Of a DNA stretch of 5,628 nt, positions 1 through 5,628 are shown one piece after another. A program made the translations under genes and the position numbers. Source of the stretch: Lachnospiraceae bacterium (lineage in GTDB: Bacteria; Bacillota; Clostridia; Lachnospirales; Lachnospiraceae); NCBI GenBank assembly GCA_900755865.1, contig CAAEHZ010000570.1, forward strand, positions 1 to 5,628, given 5' to 3'. Below the pieces are notes generated by a model, which was given only the letters and a program-made list of their open reading frames with translations, searched no databases and was not told the origin of the DNA. Position 1 is the stretch's first letter, and every line of letters begins with the position of its first letter.

Positions 1-829
1 AAGCTGCAAGCTTCTCTAAAAATTCTTCCCTGTCCAGACCGTTTAAATCCTTTACTACCCGATTGTAATCCAGAATATGTAATTCCTCATCCGGGAAAAT
101 CACCGACAGAAAATATTCATAGCCCTCCAGCCCGGTGGGTGCCGGATTTTCCCCTCTTCTCTTTAATCCCACCTTTACGGCGGAAGCACAGCGGTGATGC
201 CCGTCTGCAATATAAAGACAGGGAATTTTTTCAAAGGCTTCCCTGATTTTTTCTATTTTCTCCGGTTCGCTGATAACCCATACCCGGTGCCTGATGCCAT
301 CCTCCGATATAAAATCACAGGCTGCCTCCTGCATCTTTCCCCGTTCGGTCAGTTCCTTTAAAGTCTGGTTTGCCCGGTATGCCAGAAAAATAGGCCCTGT
401 GTGCATATCACAGGTATCCACATGGCAGATACGGTCCTTCTCCTTGTCCTCTCTGGTGTTCTCATGCTTCTTGATGACCTGATTCTCATAATCCCTGACT
501 GCGGCACATGCCACAATCCCTGTCTGGCTTCTTCCCTGCCATGTCTGTTCATACAGATAATAAAAGGGCGCCGCATCCTGTACAAATTTCCCCTCTCCAA
601 TCTCCTTCTGCAAAAGCTCTGCGGCTTTCCGGTAAACCTCCGGCGCATAGGTATCCGTTTCCAATCCGAAGGAAGTTTCCGCCCTGTCTATCGCCAGAAA
701 GGAATCCGGATTTTTCTTCACCTCTCCGGTTGCCTCTTCCCGGTTATATACATCATAGGGCAATGCTGCAATTCTGCTTTCCAGTCCTTTCGCGGGTCGG
801 AAGGCTGCAAAGGGTCTGATATCTGCCAT
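1..829 (-). CDS. DUF1015 family protein, C-terminus cut by window edge
   Basis: The frame runs open from an ATG at 829 to the window edge, giving 276 residues. Family members are usually about 400 residues, so roughly the last third is missing. The N-terminus (MADIRPFAAFRP, then ALPYDVYNREEA near residues 23-34) and the stretch NPDSFLAIDRAE are typical of DUF1015. The most telling motif is IADGHHRCASA at residues 207-217, with D209, H211, H212 and R213. No signal peptide or membrane segment is seen, so the protein is probably cytoplasmic. The start is supported by AAGGAG at 843-838, 8 nt upstream. It follows serC-serA on the same strand but has its own promoter behind a terminator, so it may be controlled separately. 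The biochemical role is not shown by the sequence. Linkage to serA/serC suggests serine or phosphoserine metabolism, and DGHHR recalls the nucleotide/phosphate-binding motif of ParB/sulfiredoxin-fold serine kinases. Family assignment is secure; function is inference. Confidence 0.9.
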   Translation of the reverse strand, partial: MADIRPFAAFRPAKGLESRIAALPYDVYNREEATGEVKKNPDSFLAIDRAETSFGLETDTYAPEVYRKAAELLQKEIGEGKFVQDAAPFYYLYEQTWQGRSQTGIVACAAVRDYENQVIKKHENTREDKEKDRICHVDTCDMHTGPIFLAYRANQTLKELTERGKMQEAACDFISEDGIRHRVWVISEPEKIEKIREAFEKIPCLYIADGHHRCASAVKVGLKRRGENPAPTGLEGYEYFLSVIFPDEELHILDYNRVVKDLNGLDREEFLEKLAA

Positions 830-867
830 ATGCTTTTCTCCTTATTCCTGTTTTATCGCAACTACTT

Positions 868-904
868 AGAACTCCGTTTTCAAAACACAGTTTTGCATAG
901 TTCT
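868..904 (-). repeat. Nested inverted repeats in the DUF1015 leader
   Basis: AGAACT at 868-873 pairs with AGTTCT at 899-904, and inside it CAAAAC at 881-886 pairs with GTTTTG at 890-895 around a 3-nt loop. The segment 876-886 (GTTTT-C-AAAAC) is itself a palindrome, so alternative pairings compete. The arms are A/T-rich and the internal loop is uneven (7 against 3 nt), so stability is modest. The region would be transcribed as 5' leader if the promoter at 943-915 is used. It could be a weak hairpin or a protein-binding site; no known riboswitch is recognised here. Confidence 0.4.
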
Positions 905-912
905 GAATAGTT
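887..912 (-). repeat. Three AACTRT units with exact 10-bp period
   Basis: Read on the minus strand, AACTAT (912-907), AACTAT (902-897) and AACTGT (892-887) recur with starts exactly 10 bp apart. They begin about where transcription from the predicted DUF1015 promoter would start. Helical phasing and placement fit an operator, but the units are only 6 bp in an A/T-rich gap, so chance is possible. Confidence 0.35.
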
Positions 913-914
913 AC

Positions 915-943
915 ATTTTATCAAATTCAAAGGCACATAACAA
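915..943 (-). promoter_or_regulatory. Predicted sigma-A promoter for the DUF1015 gene
   Basis: On the minus strand, TTGTTA (943-938, 4 of 6 matches to TTGACA) is followed by a 17-bp spacer and TAAAAT (920-915, 5 of 6 matches to TATAAT). The -10 box is preceded by TGA, giving an extended -10 of the TGN type. Transcription would begin near 908, leaving a leader of about 79 nt before the ATG at 829. The -35 box starts only 3 bp past the end of the terminator stem that closes the serC-serA transcript. Confidence 0.6.
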
Positions 944-945
944 GA

Positions 946-991
946 AAAAAGAACCGTTTTCAGATAACTTCTTACCTGTCCGGTTCTTTTT
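946..991 (-). terminator. Intrinsic terminator after serA
   Basis: A perfect 11-bp inverted repeat pairs 946-956 (AAAAAGAACCG) with 981-991 (CGGTTCTTTTT). Inside it, CAGATAA (961-967) can pair with TTACCTG (972-978) with one A/C mismatch around a CTTC loop. On the minus strand the GC-containing part of the stem is followed by a run of T (950-945), the classic form of a Rho-independent terminator. The first base of its 5' arm (991) lies 35 bp beyond the last base of the serA stop codon (1027). The A tract on the other arm means it could also work on the plus strand, although no plus-strand gene points into it. Confidence 0.85.
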
Positions 992-1026
992 GCCTCATTT
1001 TACTTTATTCCCTTTTGTTTTTTCGT

Positions 1027-2190
1027 TTACTTTACGATTCTGACACGGAATACGCCTTCAATTTTCTCCAGCGCGCTTACAATTTCAGCCGTTGCAGGGC
1101 TTTCCACATCCAGCATGGTATAAGCAACATCTCCTCTGGACTTGTTTGTCATTTCGCTGATGTTGATTTTCTGCTCACCCAGAACTGCTGTAAACTGGGT
1201 AATCATGTTTGCAATATTCTTATGGAAAATTGCAATTCTCCCCGCCTTGGTGCAGACACCCATATCACAGGCAGGATAGTTGACACTGTTACGGATATTT
1301 CCGTTTTCCAGATAATCCATCAGCTCCTGTACTGCCATGACAGCGCAGTTATCCTCGGATTCCTCCGTACTTGCTCCCAGATGGGGAGTTACAATACAGC
1401 CCTTCTGACCTGCGGTTGTGGGATTTGCAAAATCAGATACATACTTTGCAATCTTTCCGCTCTGCAGACCTTCCAGTACGTCCTTTTCATTTGCAAGCAA
1501 ATCTCTCGCAAAGTTCAGAATCACAACGCCTTCCTTCATTTTTGCGATGGATACAGCGTTAATCATTCCCTTTGTGGAATCCAGAAGGGGCACATGGATG
1601 GTAATATAATCACACTGGGCATAAATATCGTCCACGTTCAGCACATGCTTTACAGAACGGCTTAAGCTCCATGCTGCATTGACAGACAGATAGGGGTCAT
1701 AACCATAAACCTCCATGCCAAGGGCAACTGCGGCATTTGCCACCTTTACGCCGATAGCGCCAAGACCAATCACACCCAGCTTCTTTCCCATAATCTCATG
1801 TCCGGCGAAATGCTTTTTCTCCTTTTCAGCAGCCTTCGCAATATCCGGATTTTCCCTGTTTTCCTTTACCCAGTCAATACCGCCCACAACATCTCTTGCT
1901 GCCAGAAGCATTCCTGCCAGTACAAGTTCCTTTACACCGTTGGCATTGGCACCAGGGGTATTGAAAACAACAACCCCCTTCTCTGCACAGACATCCAGAG
2001 GAATGTTATTTACTCCGGCACCCGCTCTTGCTACCGCCAGAAGTCCCTCCGGGATTTCCATTTCGTGCATGGAAGCACTTCTTACCAGGATTCCCTGGGC
2101 TTCCTTTACATCAGCAGTCACTTCATATTTATCATTAAAATTCTTTAATCCAACATCCGAAATCGGATTCAGACAATTGATTTTAAACAT
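1027..2190 (-). CDS. serA: D-3-phosphoglycerate dehydrogenase with C-terminal ACT domain
   Basis: This 387-residue enzyme is expected to oxidise 3-phosphoglycerate to 3-phosphohydroxypyruvate with NAD, the first step of serine synthesis in the cytoplasm. The nucleotide-binding fold carries GLGAIG (G142, G144, G147) followed by D165 in GYDP. Active-site landmarks are R229 in NFARD and H270 in TPHLGAST. Residues from about 317 to 387 form an ACT domain (VLGEQKINISEM and the closing EGVFRVRIVK), usually a serine or other amino-acid sensor. It is shorter than long-form enzymes because it lacks the extra intervening domain. The usual DVFxxEP segment carrying the catalytic Glu reads SDFANP (252-257), and GVGVDNI reads GAGVNNI (57-63). 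These changes place it in a distinct clostridial subgroup. The ATG at 2190 is preferred to one at 2244, which would overlap serC, because AAGGAG sits at 2204-2199. It lies 34 bp after serC and is followed by a terminator. Confidence 0.95.
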   Translation of the reverse strand: MFKINCLNPISDVGLKNFNDKYEVTADVKEAQGILVRSASMHEMEIPEGLLAVARAGAGVNNIPLDVCAEKGVVVFNTPGANANGVKELVLAGMLLAARDVVGGIDWVKENRENPDIAKAAEKEKKHFAGHEIMGKKLGVIGLGAIGVKVANAAVALGMEVYGYDPYLSVNAAWSLSRSVKHVLNVDDIYAQCDYITIHVPLLDSTKGMINAVSIAKMKEGVVILNFARDLLANEKDVLEGLQSGKIAKYVSDFANPTTAGQKGCIVTPHLGASTEESEDNCAVMAVQELMDYLENGNIRNSVNYPACDMGVCTKAGRIAIFHKNIANMITQFTAVLGEQKINISEMTNKSRGDVAYTMLDVESPATAEIVSALEKIEGVFRVRIVK

Positions 2191-2198
2191 AACCCTCG

Positions 2199-2204
2199 CT
2201 CCTT
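2199..2204 (-). promoter_or_regulatory. Ribosome binding site that fixes the serA start
   Basis: AAGGAG on the minus strand lies 8 nt before the ATG at 2190, in the serC-serA gap. An in-frame ATG at 2244 lies inside the end of serC and would add 18 residues (MKPEICKSGQQ...) that have no counterpart in SerA proteins, so the downstream start is chosen. Confidence 0.85.
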
Positions 2205-2224
2205 TTCCCTTTTGCTGCCCGCTT

Positions 2225-3307
2225 TTACAGATTTCTGGCTTCAAAGTCCTTCATAAACTCAACCAGCTTCTCCACACCTTCAATCGGCATTGCATTATAG
2301 ATACTTGCACGCATACCGCCGACTGTTCTGTGGCCTTTCAGGTTTTCAAAGCCTGCTTCCTTTGCTTCCTTGACAAATTTTGCATCCAGCTCTTCGTTGC
2401 CGGTTATAAAGGGAACATTCATCAGAGAACGGTCTTCCTTGCGGACAGTTCCGTGGAAGAGCCTGCTCTCATCCAGATAATCATAAAGAATCTTTGCCTT
2501 CTTTTCGTTATGTACCTTCATGGCTTCCAGACCGCCCTGCTTCTTCAGCCACTTAAATACCTTGCCGCAGATATAGATGCCGTATGCGGGAGGAGTATTA
2601 TACAGGGAAGCATTGTCTGCATGAATCTTATAGCGAAGCATGGTAGGTGTTCCGGGAAGTACATCCTCCGTAATCAAATCCTCACGGATAATAACAATAA
2701 CAACACCTGCAGGCCCGATATTCTTCTGCACGCCGCCGTAGATAACCCCATACTTTGTCACATCCACCGGCTCAGAGAGGAAACAGCTTGATACATCCGC
2801 TACAAGGGGCTTTCCCTTTGTATTGGGCAGAGTTTTAAATTTTGTACCGTAAATGGTATTATTCTCACAGATATAAACATAATCCGCATCTTCACTGATG
2901 GGCAAATCAGAACAGTCCGGGATATAGGAAAAGGTCTTATCCTCGGAGGAAGCAATCTTGTTTGCCTTTCCGTAAATGCAGGCCTCCTGATATGCCTTTT
3001 TCGCCCACTGACCGGTCACAATATAATCTGCAACCCGGTTCTTCATCAGGTTCATGGGAATCATTGCAAACTGCTGGCTTGCACCGCCCTGTAAGAAAAG
3101 CACCTTATAATTGTCAGGAATATTCATCAGCTCTCTTAAATCAGCCTCAGCCTCCTTGATAATCGTATCGTAAGCCTTGGAACGATGACTCATCTCCATA
3201 ACGGACATACCGGTTCCCCGATAATCAAGCATTTCATCGGCTGCTTCCTTCAGAACCTCCTCAGGCAGTACTGCAGGTCCTGCGGAAAAATTGTAGACTC
3301 TGGACAT
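2225..3307 (-). CDS. serC: Phosphoserine aminotransferase
   Basis: This 360-residue protein has the usual length for the family. It is a fold-type I, PLP-dependent enzyme that transfers an amino group from glutamate to 3-phosphohydroxypyruvate, giving O-phosphoserine, the second step of serine synthesis. It may also serve vitamin B6 synthesis if that route exists here. The sequence opens with YNFSAGPAVLPEEVL (5-19). It has SHRS (40-43, phosphate-binding Arg), GGASQQF (74-80, cofactor phosphate contacts), ADVSS (170-174, D171 facing the pyridine ring) and the PLP lysine K195 in GGVQKNIGPAG. LKGHRTVGGMRAS (323-335) is the C-terminal family signature. All expected key residues are present. It is the first gene after the promoter at 3396-3368 and precedes serA by 34 bp, so the first two pathway enzymes should be made from one transcript. 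Confidence 0.97.
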   Translation of the reverse strand: MSRVYNFSAGPAVLPEEVLKEAADEMLDYRGTGMSVMEMSHRSKAYDTIIKEAEADLRELMNIPDNYKVLFLQGGASQQFAMIPMNLMKNRVADYIVTGQWAKKAYQEACIYGKANKIASSEDKTFSYIPDCSDLPISEDADYVYICENNTIYGTKFKTLPNTKGKPLVADVSSCFLSEPVDVTKYGVIYGGVQKNIGPAGVVIVIIREDLITEDVLPGTPTMLRYKIHADNASLYNTPPAYGIYICGKVFKWLKKQGGLEAMKVHNEKKAKILYDYLDESRLFHGTVRKEDRSLMNVPFITGNEELDAKFVKEAKEAGFENLKGHRTVGGMRASIYNAMPIEGVEKLVEFMKDFEARNL

Positions 3308-3315
3308 TTTCAATT

Positions 3316-3322
3316 CCTCCTC
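3316..3322 (-). promoter_or_regulatory. Strong ribosome binding site fixing the serC start
   Basis: GAGGAGG on the minus strand is 8 nt upstream of the ATG at 3307. An in-frame ATG at 3361 would add 18 residues but falls almost on the predicted transcription start and has no room for a ribosome binding site, so 3307 is the start. Confidence 0.9.
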
Positions 3323-3367
3323 ATAATTTAGTATATACGGATTCTCCCTCTTACAGAACATAGGATA

Positions 3368-3396
3368 AGAATACTCGCTTCAAACACTTTAGTCAA
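3368..3396 (-). promoter_or_regulatory. Predicted sigma-A promoter of the serC-serA transcript
   Basis: On the minus strand TTGACT (3396-3391, 5 of 6 consensus matches) is followed by exactly 17 bp and TATTCT (3373-3368, 4 of 6 matches). Transcription would begin near 3361, giving a leader of about 54 nt that ends in the GAGGAGG site. The leader is too short for a known amino-acid riboswitch or T-box, so control, if any, more likely acts at the promoter. Confidence 0.7.
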
Positions 3397-3398
3397 GT

Positions 3399-3420
3399 AC
3401 ATTGTTAAAACATTGTTAAA
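3399..3420 (-). repeat. Tandem 11-bp repeat just upstream of the serC -35 box
   Basis: Two identical 11-bp units stand head to tail at 3420-3410 and 3409-3399, each reading TTTAACAATGT on the minus strand. The second ends 2 bp before the -35 box. The core AACA-N-TGTT is a short near-palindrome, so each unit might be a half-site or site for a dimer, and 11 bp is close to one helical turn. The block is A/T-rich and could instead act as an UP element touched by RNA polymerase alpha. The repeat is certain; its role is inferred. Confidence 0.6.
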
Positions 3421-3423
3421 AAT

Positions 3424-4809
3424 TTAATAAAACATGACAACAGGTGTCCCCACCTCCACCATATCATACAGAGTGCTCATCACATCCGTGGGCGTATTGA
3501 TGCAGCCATGGGAACCGCTCTTTTTATAGATTTCTCCGCCAAATTCCTTCCGCCAGCTTGCATCATGGATTCCGATGCCGCCCTTGACAGGCATCCAGTA
3601 TTTTACCGGAGAAGCATATCCGGGTCCCCGCAGCACTCTGTTTCTCTGCTTGTTATAAACATAATTGATGCCCTCTGGGGTTCCCATCTTCCTGGCCATA
3701 TTTCCGGTAACAATATCCGTATCCAGCTTCAGTTCCCCCTCCTGATAATAGTACATATGCTGTGTTGTCATATCAATTTCAATATAGGTAGGGCCGATAT
3801 CATCCAGCCCCCTGTAAAAGGGCTCCTGGGAATAGCTTGGAATATGATATTCCGGCTCTGAGCGCACCTGTCTGTTTTCCCAGAAATTTTCCAGAAGCCA
3901 CTTCACTTCCTTTTCCTGATTCAGACAGGTACCATAGGTAACATAGGGCACCTCCACGCTTTCTCCTCTGGTTGCCTGAAAGGTCCGGGTGGTATTCTTT
4001 GTATCGTACTGTGCCGCCAGCTCCGCTACCCAGTCCCGGATTCCCTCTTCCTTTAAAAGAATCTGTCCCTCCTCCAGCATTACAAAGTGGCTCAGAATAT
4101 CGGCAGTCAATGGTATTTTTTCCGCCCCCATGTCATAAACCAGATTACAGGAAAACAGCTCTTCCAGTTGTTGAAAGCATAGCCTTGCCGCCTTGTCTGC
4201 GCTGCTGTCCTCAAGGGTATCGTAGCAGCCGCCCTCCTGCAGGCTGATGGTTGTTTTTCCGGCTTTCAGACATTTTTCCATATATTCAAAAGCCCTGTCT
4301 GTATCCAGAAGATTGCTGTTGCCGTCCTGCAATACATACCCGTCCTCTGTCAGTTCTATGGAAACGCCTTTTTTCCTTCCATTATTCTCCTGTACAAAGG
4401 AAAGCTCCGAAAACAGATTCCGAAGCTTTTCTGTATTCCAGCTATACTGTACCTCTTCCACGGCTGCCTGCACAGGGGTATCCAGATTTCTCATCCAGAG
4501 ATAAGAGGCGTGCTTTTGCAGATAATTTTTCAGCGCCTGTCTGTAATCCGCCTGTCCATCTGCCTCTGCCAGGGAAAGCGTTGTCTGTTCTCCCGCTGCT
4601 CCGATTAGGGTAATATCAGGCACCGGTGTCCTGTCTGCCAGCTCTCTGTTGACCTCCTCCAGCGTTTTTCCGGTACAGTACACCCCGTTAATCCATGTAT
4701 TGACAGGAAAATTTTTACTGTAATAAAGGGAAAGCGCCAGCGAGGCTCCAAGCACCACAAGCAATCCGCATAACGGAATGAAAATCATAATCCGAAGCAG
4801 TTTCTTCAT
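3424..4809 (-). CDS. Membrane-anchored L,D-transpeptidase (YkuD domain)
   Basis: This 461-residue protein should form 3-3 cross-links in peptidoglycan, or a related L,D linkage, outside the membrane. Residues 1-5 are charged (MKKLL) and about 6-29 form one hydrophobic segment without a clear cleavage site, so it is probably an N-terminal anchor. NTWINGVYCTGKTLEEVNREL (37-57) and 222-325, including YDTKNTTRTFQAT, resemble the peptidoglycan-binding domain found before YkuD in clostridial enzymes (PG_binding_4 type). The catalytic domain spans about 340-461. H415 (GIGIHDASW) and SGSHGCIN (431-438) with nucleophile C436 supply the HX(n)SHGCxN signature, so the active site looks intact. The start at 4809 is set by AAGGAAG at 4824-4818. 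It begins 3 bp after the ilvB stop and is probably cotranscribed with it. Exact substrate and cross-link type cannot be read from sequence. Confidence 0.93.
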   Translation of the reverse strand: MKKLLRIMIFIPLCGLLVVLGASLALSLYYSKNFPVNTWINGVYCTGKTLEEVNRELADRTPVPDITLIGAAGEQTTLSLAEADGQADYRQALKNYLQKHASYLWMRNLDTPVQAAVEEVQYSWNTEKLRNLFSELSFVQENNGRKKGVSIELTEDGYVLQDGNSNLLDTDRAFEYMEKCLKAGKTTISLQEGGCYDTLEDSSADKAARLCFQQLEELFSCNLVYDMGAEKIPLTADILSHFVMLEEGQILLKEEGIRDWVAELAAQYDTKNTTRTFQATRGESVEVPYVTYGTCLNQEKEVKWLLENFWENRQVRSEPEYHIPSYSQEPFYRGLDDIGPTYIEIDMTTQHMYYYQEGELKLDTDIVTGNMARKMGTPEGINYVYNKQRNRVLRGPGYASPVKYWMPVKGGIGIHDASWRKEFGGEIYKKSGSHGCINTPTDVMSTLYDMVEVGTPVVMFY

Positions 4810-4812
4810 ATT

Positions 4813-5628
4813 TTAATCTTCCTTTAAATCATCTCCGTCAAAGACTTCTGCGATAGGTGCCCCTGCAGGAACCATGGGAAATACCTTATCATCCTCGGGA
4901 ATCACACATTCAATCAGGACAGGTGCCTTCTTTGCAATAGCCTCCCTGAGAGCAGGCTCCATCTCTTCTTTCTTTGTTACCCGGATAGCATCACAGCCAA
5001 GTGCCTCTGCCACTTTGCAGAAATCCACCTTGTCATTTAACACGGTCTGGGAATAACGCTTGCCATAAAACAGGGTCTGCCACTGCCTTACCATTCCCAG
5101 TACATGATTGTTGATAACCACCTGAATAATAGGAATACCGTAGCGGCTTGCCGTTGCCAGCTCATTCATATTCATACGGAAGCAGCCATCCCCTGCAATG
5201 TTGATGCAGATTTTATCCGGCTGTCCCACCTGGGCGCCAATGCAGGCTCCCAGACCATATCCCATGGTGCCAAGTCCGCCGGAGGAAAGGAAAGTTCTGG
5301 GCTTTGTATAGTGATAATACTGGGCAGCCCACATCTGATGCTGTCCAACATCCGTACTAATCAGGGCTTCTCCCTTTGTCACCCTGTCAATGGTTTCCAT
5401 TACATAAGGACAGGAAAGCTTTTCCTTATCATACTTTAAGGGATACTTTTCCTTTAAGGCAATGACCTTCTGCATCCATTCCTCATGGTTCTGCTGTTCC
5501 AGCGCTTTATTCAGCTTCTGTAATACCAGCTTCAAATCCCCTACGATGCTGGCATCCACCCGGATATTTTTATTGATTTCCGCCGCATCCACATCCAGAT
5601 GGATGATTTTTGCATTATCCGCAAACTT
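4813..5628 (-). CDS. ilvB: Acetolactate synthase large subunit, N-terminal half outside the window
   Basis: The frame is open to the window edge, leaving 271 C-terminal residues of a protein usually about 550-570 long. The enzyme joins two pyruvates, or pyruvate and 2-ketobutyrate, using thiamine diphosphate, the first shared step of valine, leucine and isoleucine synthesis. The visible part begins in the central domain (FADNAKIIHLDVDAAEI). It then has GGLGTMGYGLGACIG and the thiamine diphosphate/Mg motif GDGCFRMNMNELAT starting at fragment residue 146, ending in VINN (171-174). GMVRQWQ (178-184) is the segment that in plant enzymes contains the herbicide-site Trp, and VFPMVPAGAPIAEVF lies near the end. 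These mark the biosynthetic form rather than a pyruvate oxidase or catabolic synthase. No regulatory ilvN subunit follows; the next gene is an L,D-transpeptidase. A GTG at 5592 is internal and not the start. Confidence 0.96.
   Translation of the reverse strand, partial: KFADNAKIIHLDVDAAEINKNIRVDASIVGDLKLVLQKLNKALEQQNHEEWMQKVIALKEKYPLKYDKEKLSCPYVMETIDRVTKGEALISTDVGQHQMWAAQYYHYTKPRTFLSSGGLGTMGYGLGACIGAQVGQPDKICINIAGDGCFRMNMNELATASRYGIPIIQVVINNHVLGMVRQWQTLFYGKRYSQTVLNDKVDFCKVAEALGCDAIRVTKKEEMEPALREAIAKKAPVLIECVIPEDDKVFPMVPAGAPIAEVFDGDDLKED
4818..4824 (-). promoter_or_regulatory. L,D-transpeptidase ribosome binding site inside ilvB
   Basis: AAGGAAG is formed by the last Lys and Glu codons of ilvB and the first base of its final Asp codon, 8 nt before the ATG at 4809. 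The ilvB stop (4815-4813) lies between this site and the start, so ribosomes finishing ilvB would be placed over it. This suggests translational coupling. Confidence 0.75.

Noticed and set aside
401..910. Plus-strand open frame of 169 aa antisense to DUF1015
   Set aside because: The minus frame has clear DUF1015 motifs, and the plus frame resembles no family.
972..998. An 8-codon minus-strand ORF (MRQKEPDR) running into the terminator hairpin, as a possible attenuator leader peptide
   Set aside because: It lies after serA and before a separate promoter, contains no serine or other regulatory codon run, and the only GGGA-like site upstream is weak. Chance is the simpler explanation.
1015..1665. 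Long plus-strand open frame (216 aa) opposite serA
   Set aside because: It is a shadow of serA: it lies antisense to a clear enzyme gene, has no recognisable domain and has no convincing ribosome binding site.
2191..2244. An upstream serA start at 2244 overlapping serC
   Set aside because: The added residues are not SerA-like, and a good ribosome binding site serves the ATG at 2190.
1715..2791. Plus-strand open frame of 358 aa across serA and serC
   Set aside because: It is composed of antisense translation of two well-supported genes and shows low-complexity Ala/Pro/Ser runs typical of a shadow frame.
3308..3360. T-box or amino-acid riboswitch in the serC leader
   Set aside because: The predicted leader is only about 54 nt and shows no conserved T-box sequence or strong hairpin.
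5590..5592. GTG at 5592 as the start of a short acetolactate synthase
   Set aside because: The frame continues upstream to the window edge with typical family residues (KFADNAKIIHLD), so the gene is simply cut by the edge.

Overview
The window reads as chromosomal DNA from an anaerobic Firmicute, most likely a Lachnospiraceae-type clostridium. The reasons are the moderate base composition, strong AAGGAG/GAGGAGG ribosome binding sites 8 nt from nearly every start, a short serA of the clostridial type that departs from the usual 2-hydroxyacid dehydrogenase motifs, and the order serC-serA-DUF1015. The genus cannot be fixed from the sequence alone. All five genes lie on the minus strand, so transcription runs from high to low coordinates.

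Layout in transcription order: (1) 5628-4813, the C-terminal half of acetolactate synthase large subunit (ilvB), cut by the window edge. (2) 4809-3424, a membrane-anchored YkuD-type L,D-transpeptidase that begins 3 bp after the ilvB stop, with its ribosome binding site inside the last ilvB codons. (3) A 116-bp gap with no visible terminator, but with a good sigma-A-type promoter (TTGACT-17-TATTCT) directly preceded by a tandem 11-bp repeat. (4) 3307-2225, serC (phosphoserine aminotransferase). (5) 2190-1027, serA (3-phosphoglycerate dehydrogenase with a C-terminal ACT domain), 34 bp after serC. (6) A 197-bp gap holding a strong hairpin terminator, then a second promoter (TTGTTA-17-TAAAAT with an extended TG) and small repeats and palindromes in the presumed leader. 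(7) 829 to 1, a DUF1015 family protein cut by the window edge.

Functionally, serA and serC encode the first two steps of phosphorylated serine synthesis (3-phosphoglycerate to 3-phosphohydroxypyruvate to O-phosphoserine). No phosphoserine phosphatase is visible. DUF1015 sits exactly where a third serine-pathway gene might be expected and carries a DGHHR motif, so a role at the phosphoserine/serine node is a reasonable but unproven hypothesis. The ilvB-ldt pair joins branched-chain amino acid synthesis to cell-wall cross-linking in one apparent transcript.

No mobile element, CRISPR array, tRNA or rRNA is visible. The genes are mostly ordinary housekeeping genes. The points of interest are the DUF1015 linkage, the unusual SerA active-site context, the two promoter regions and the ilvB-ldt coupling.
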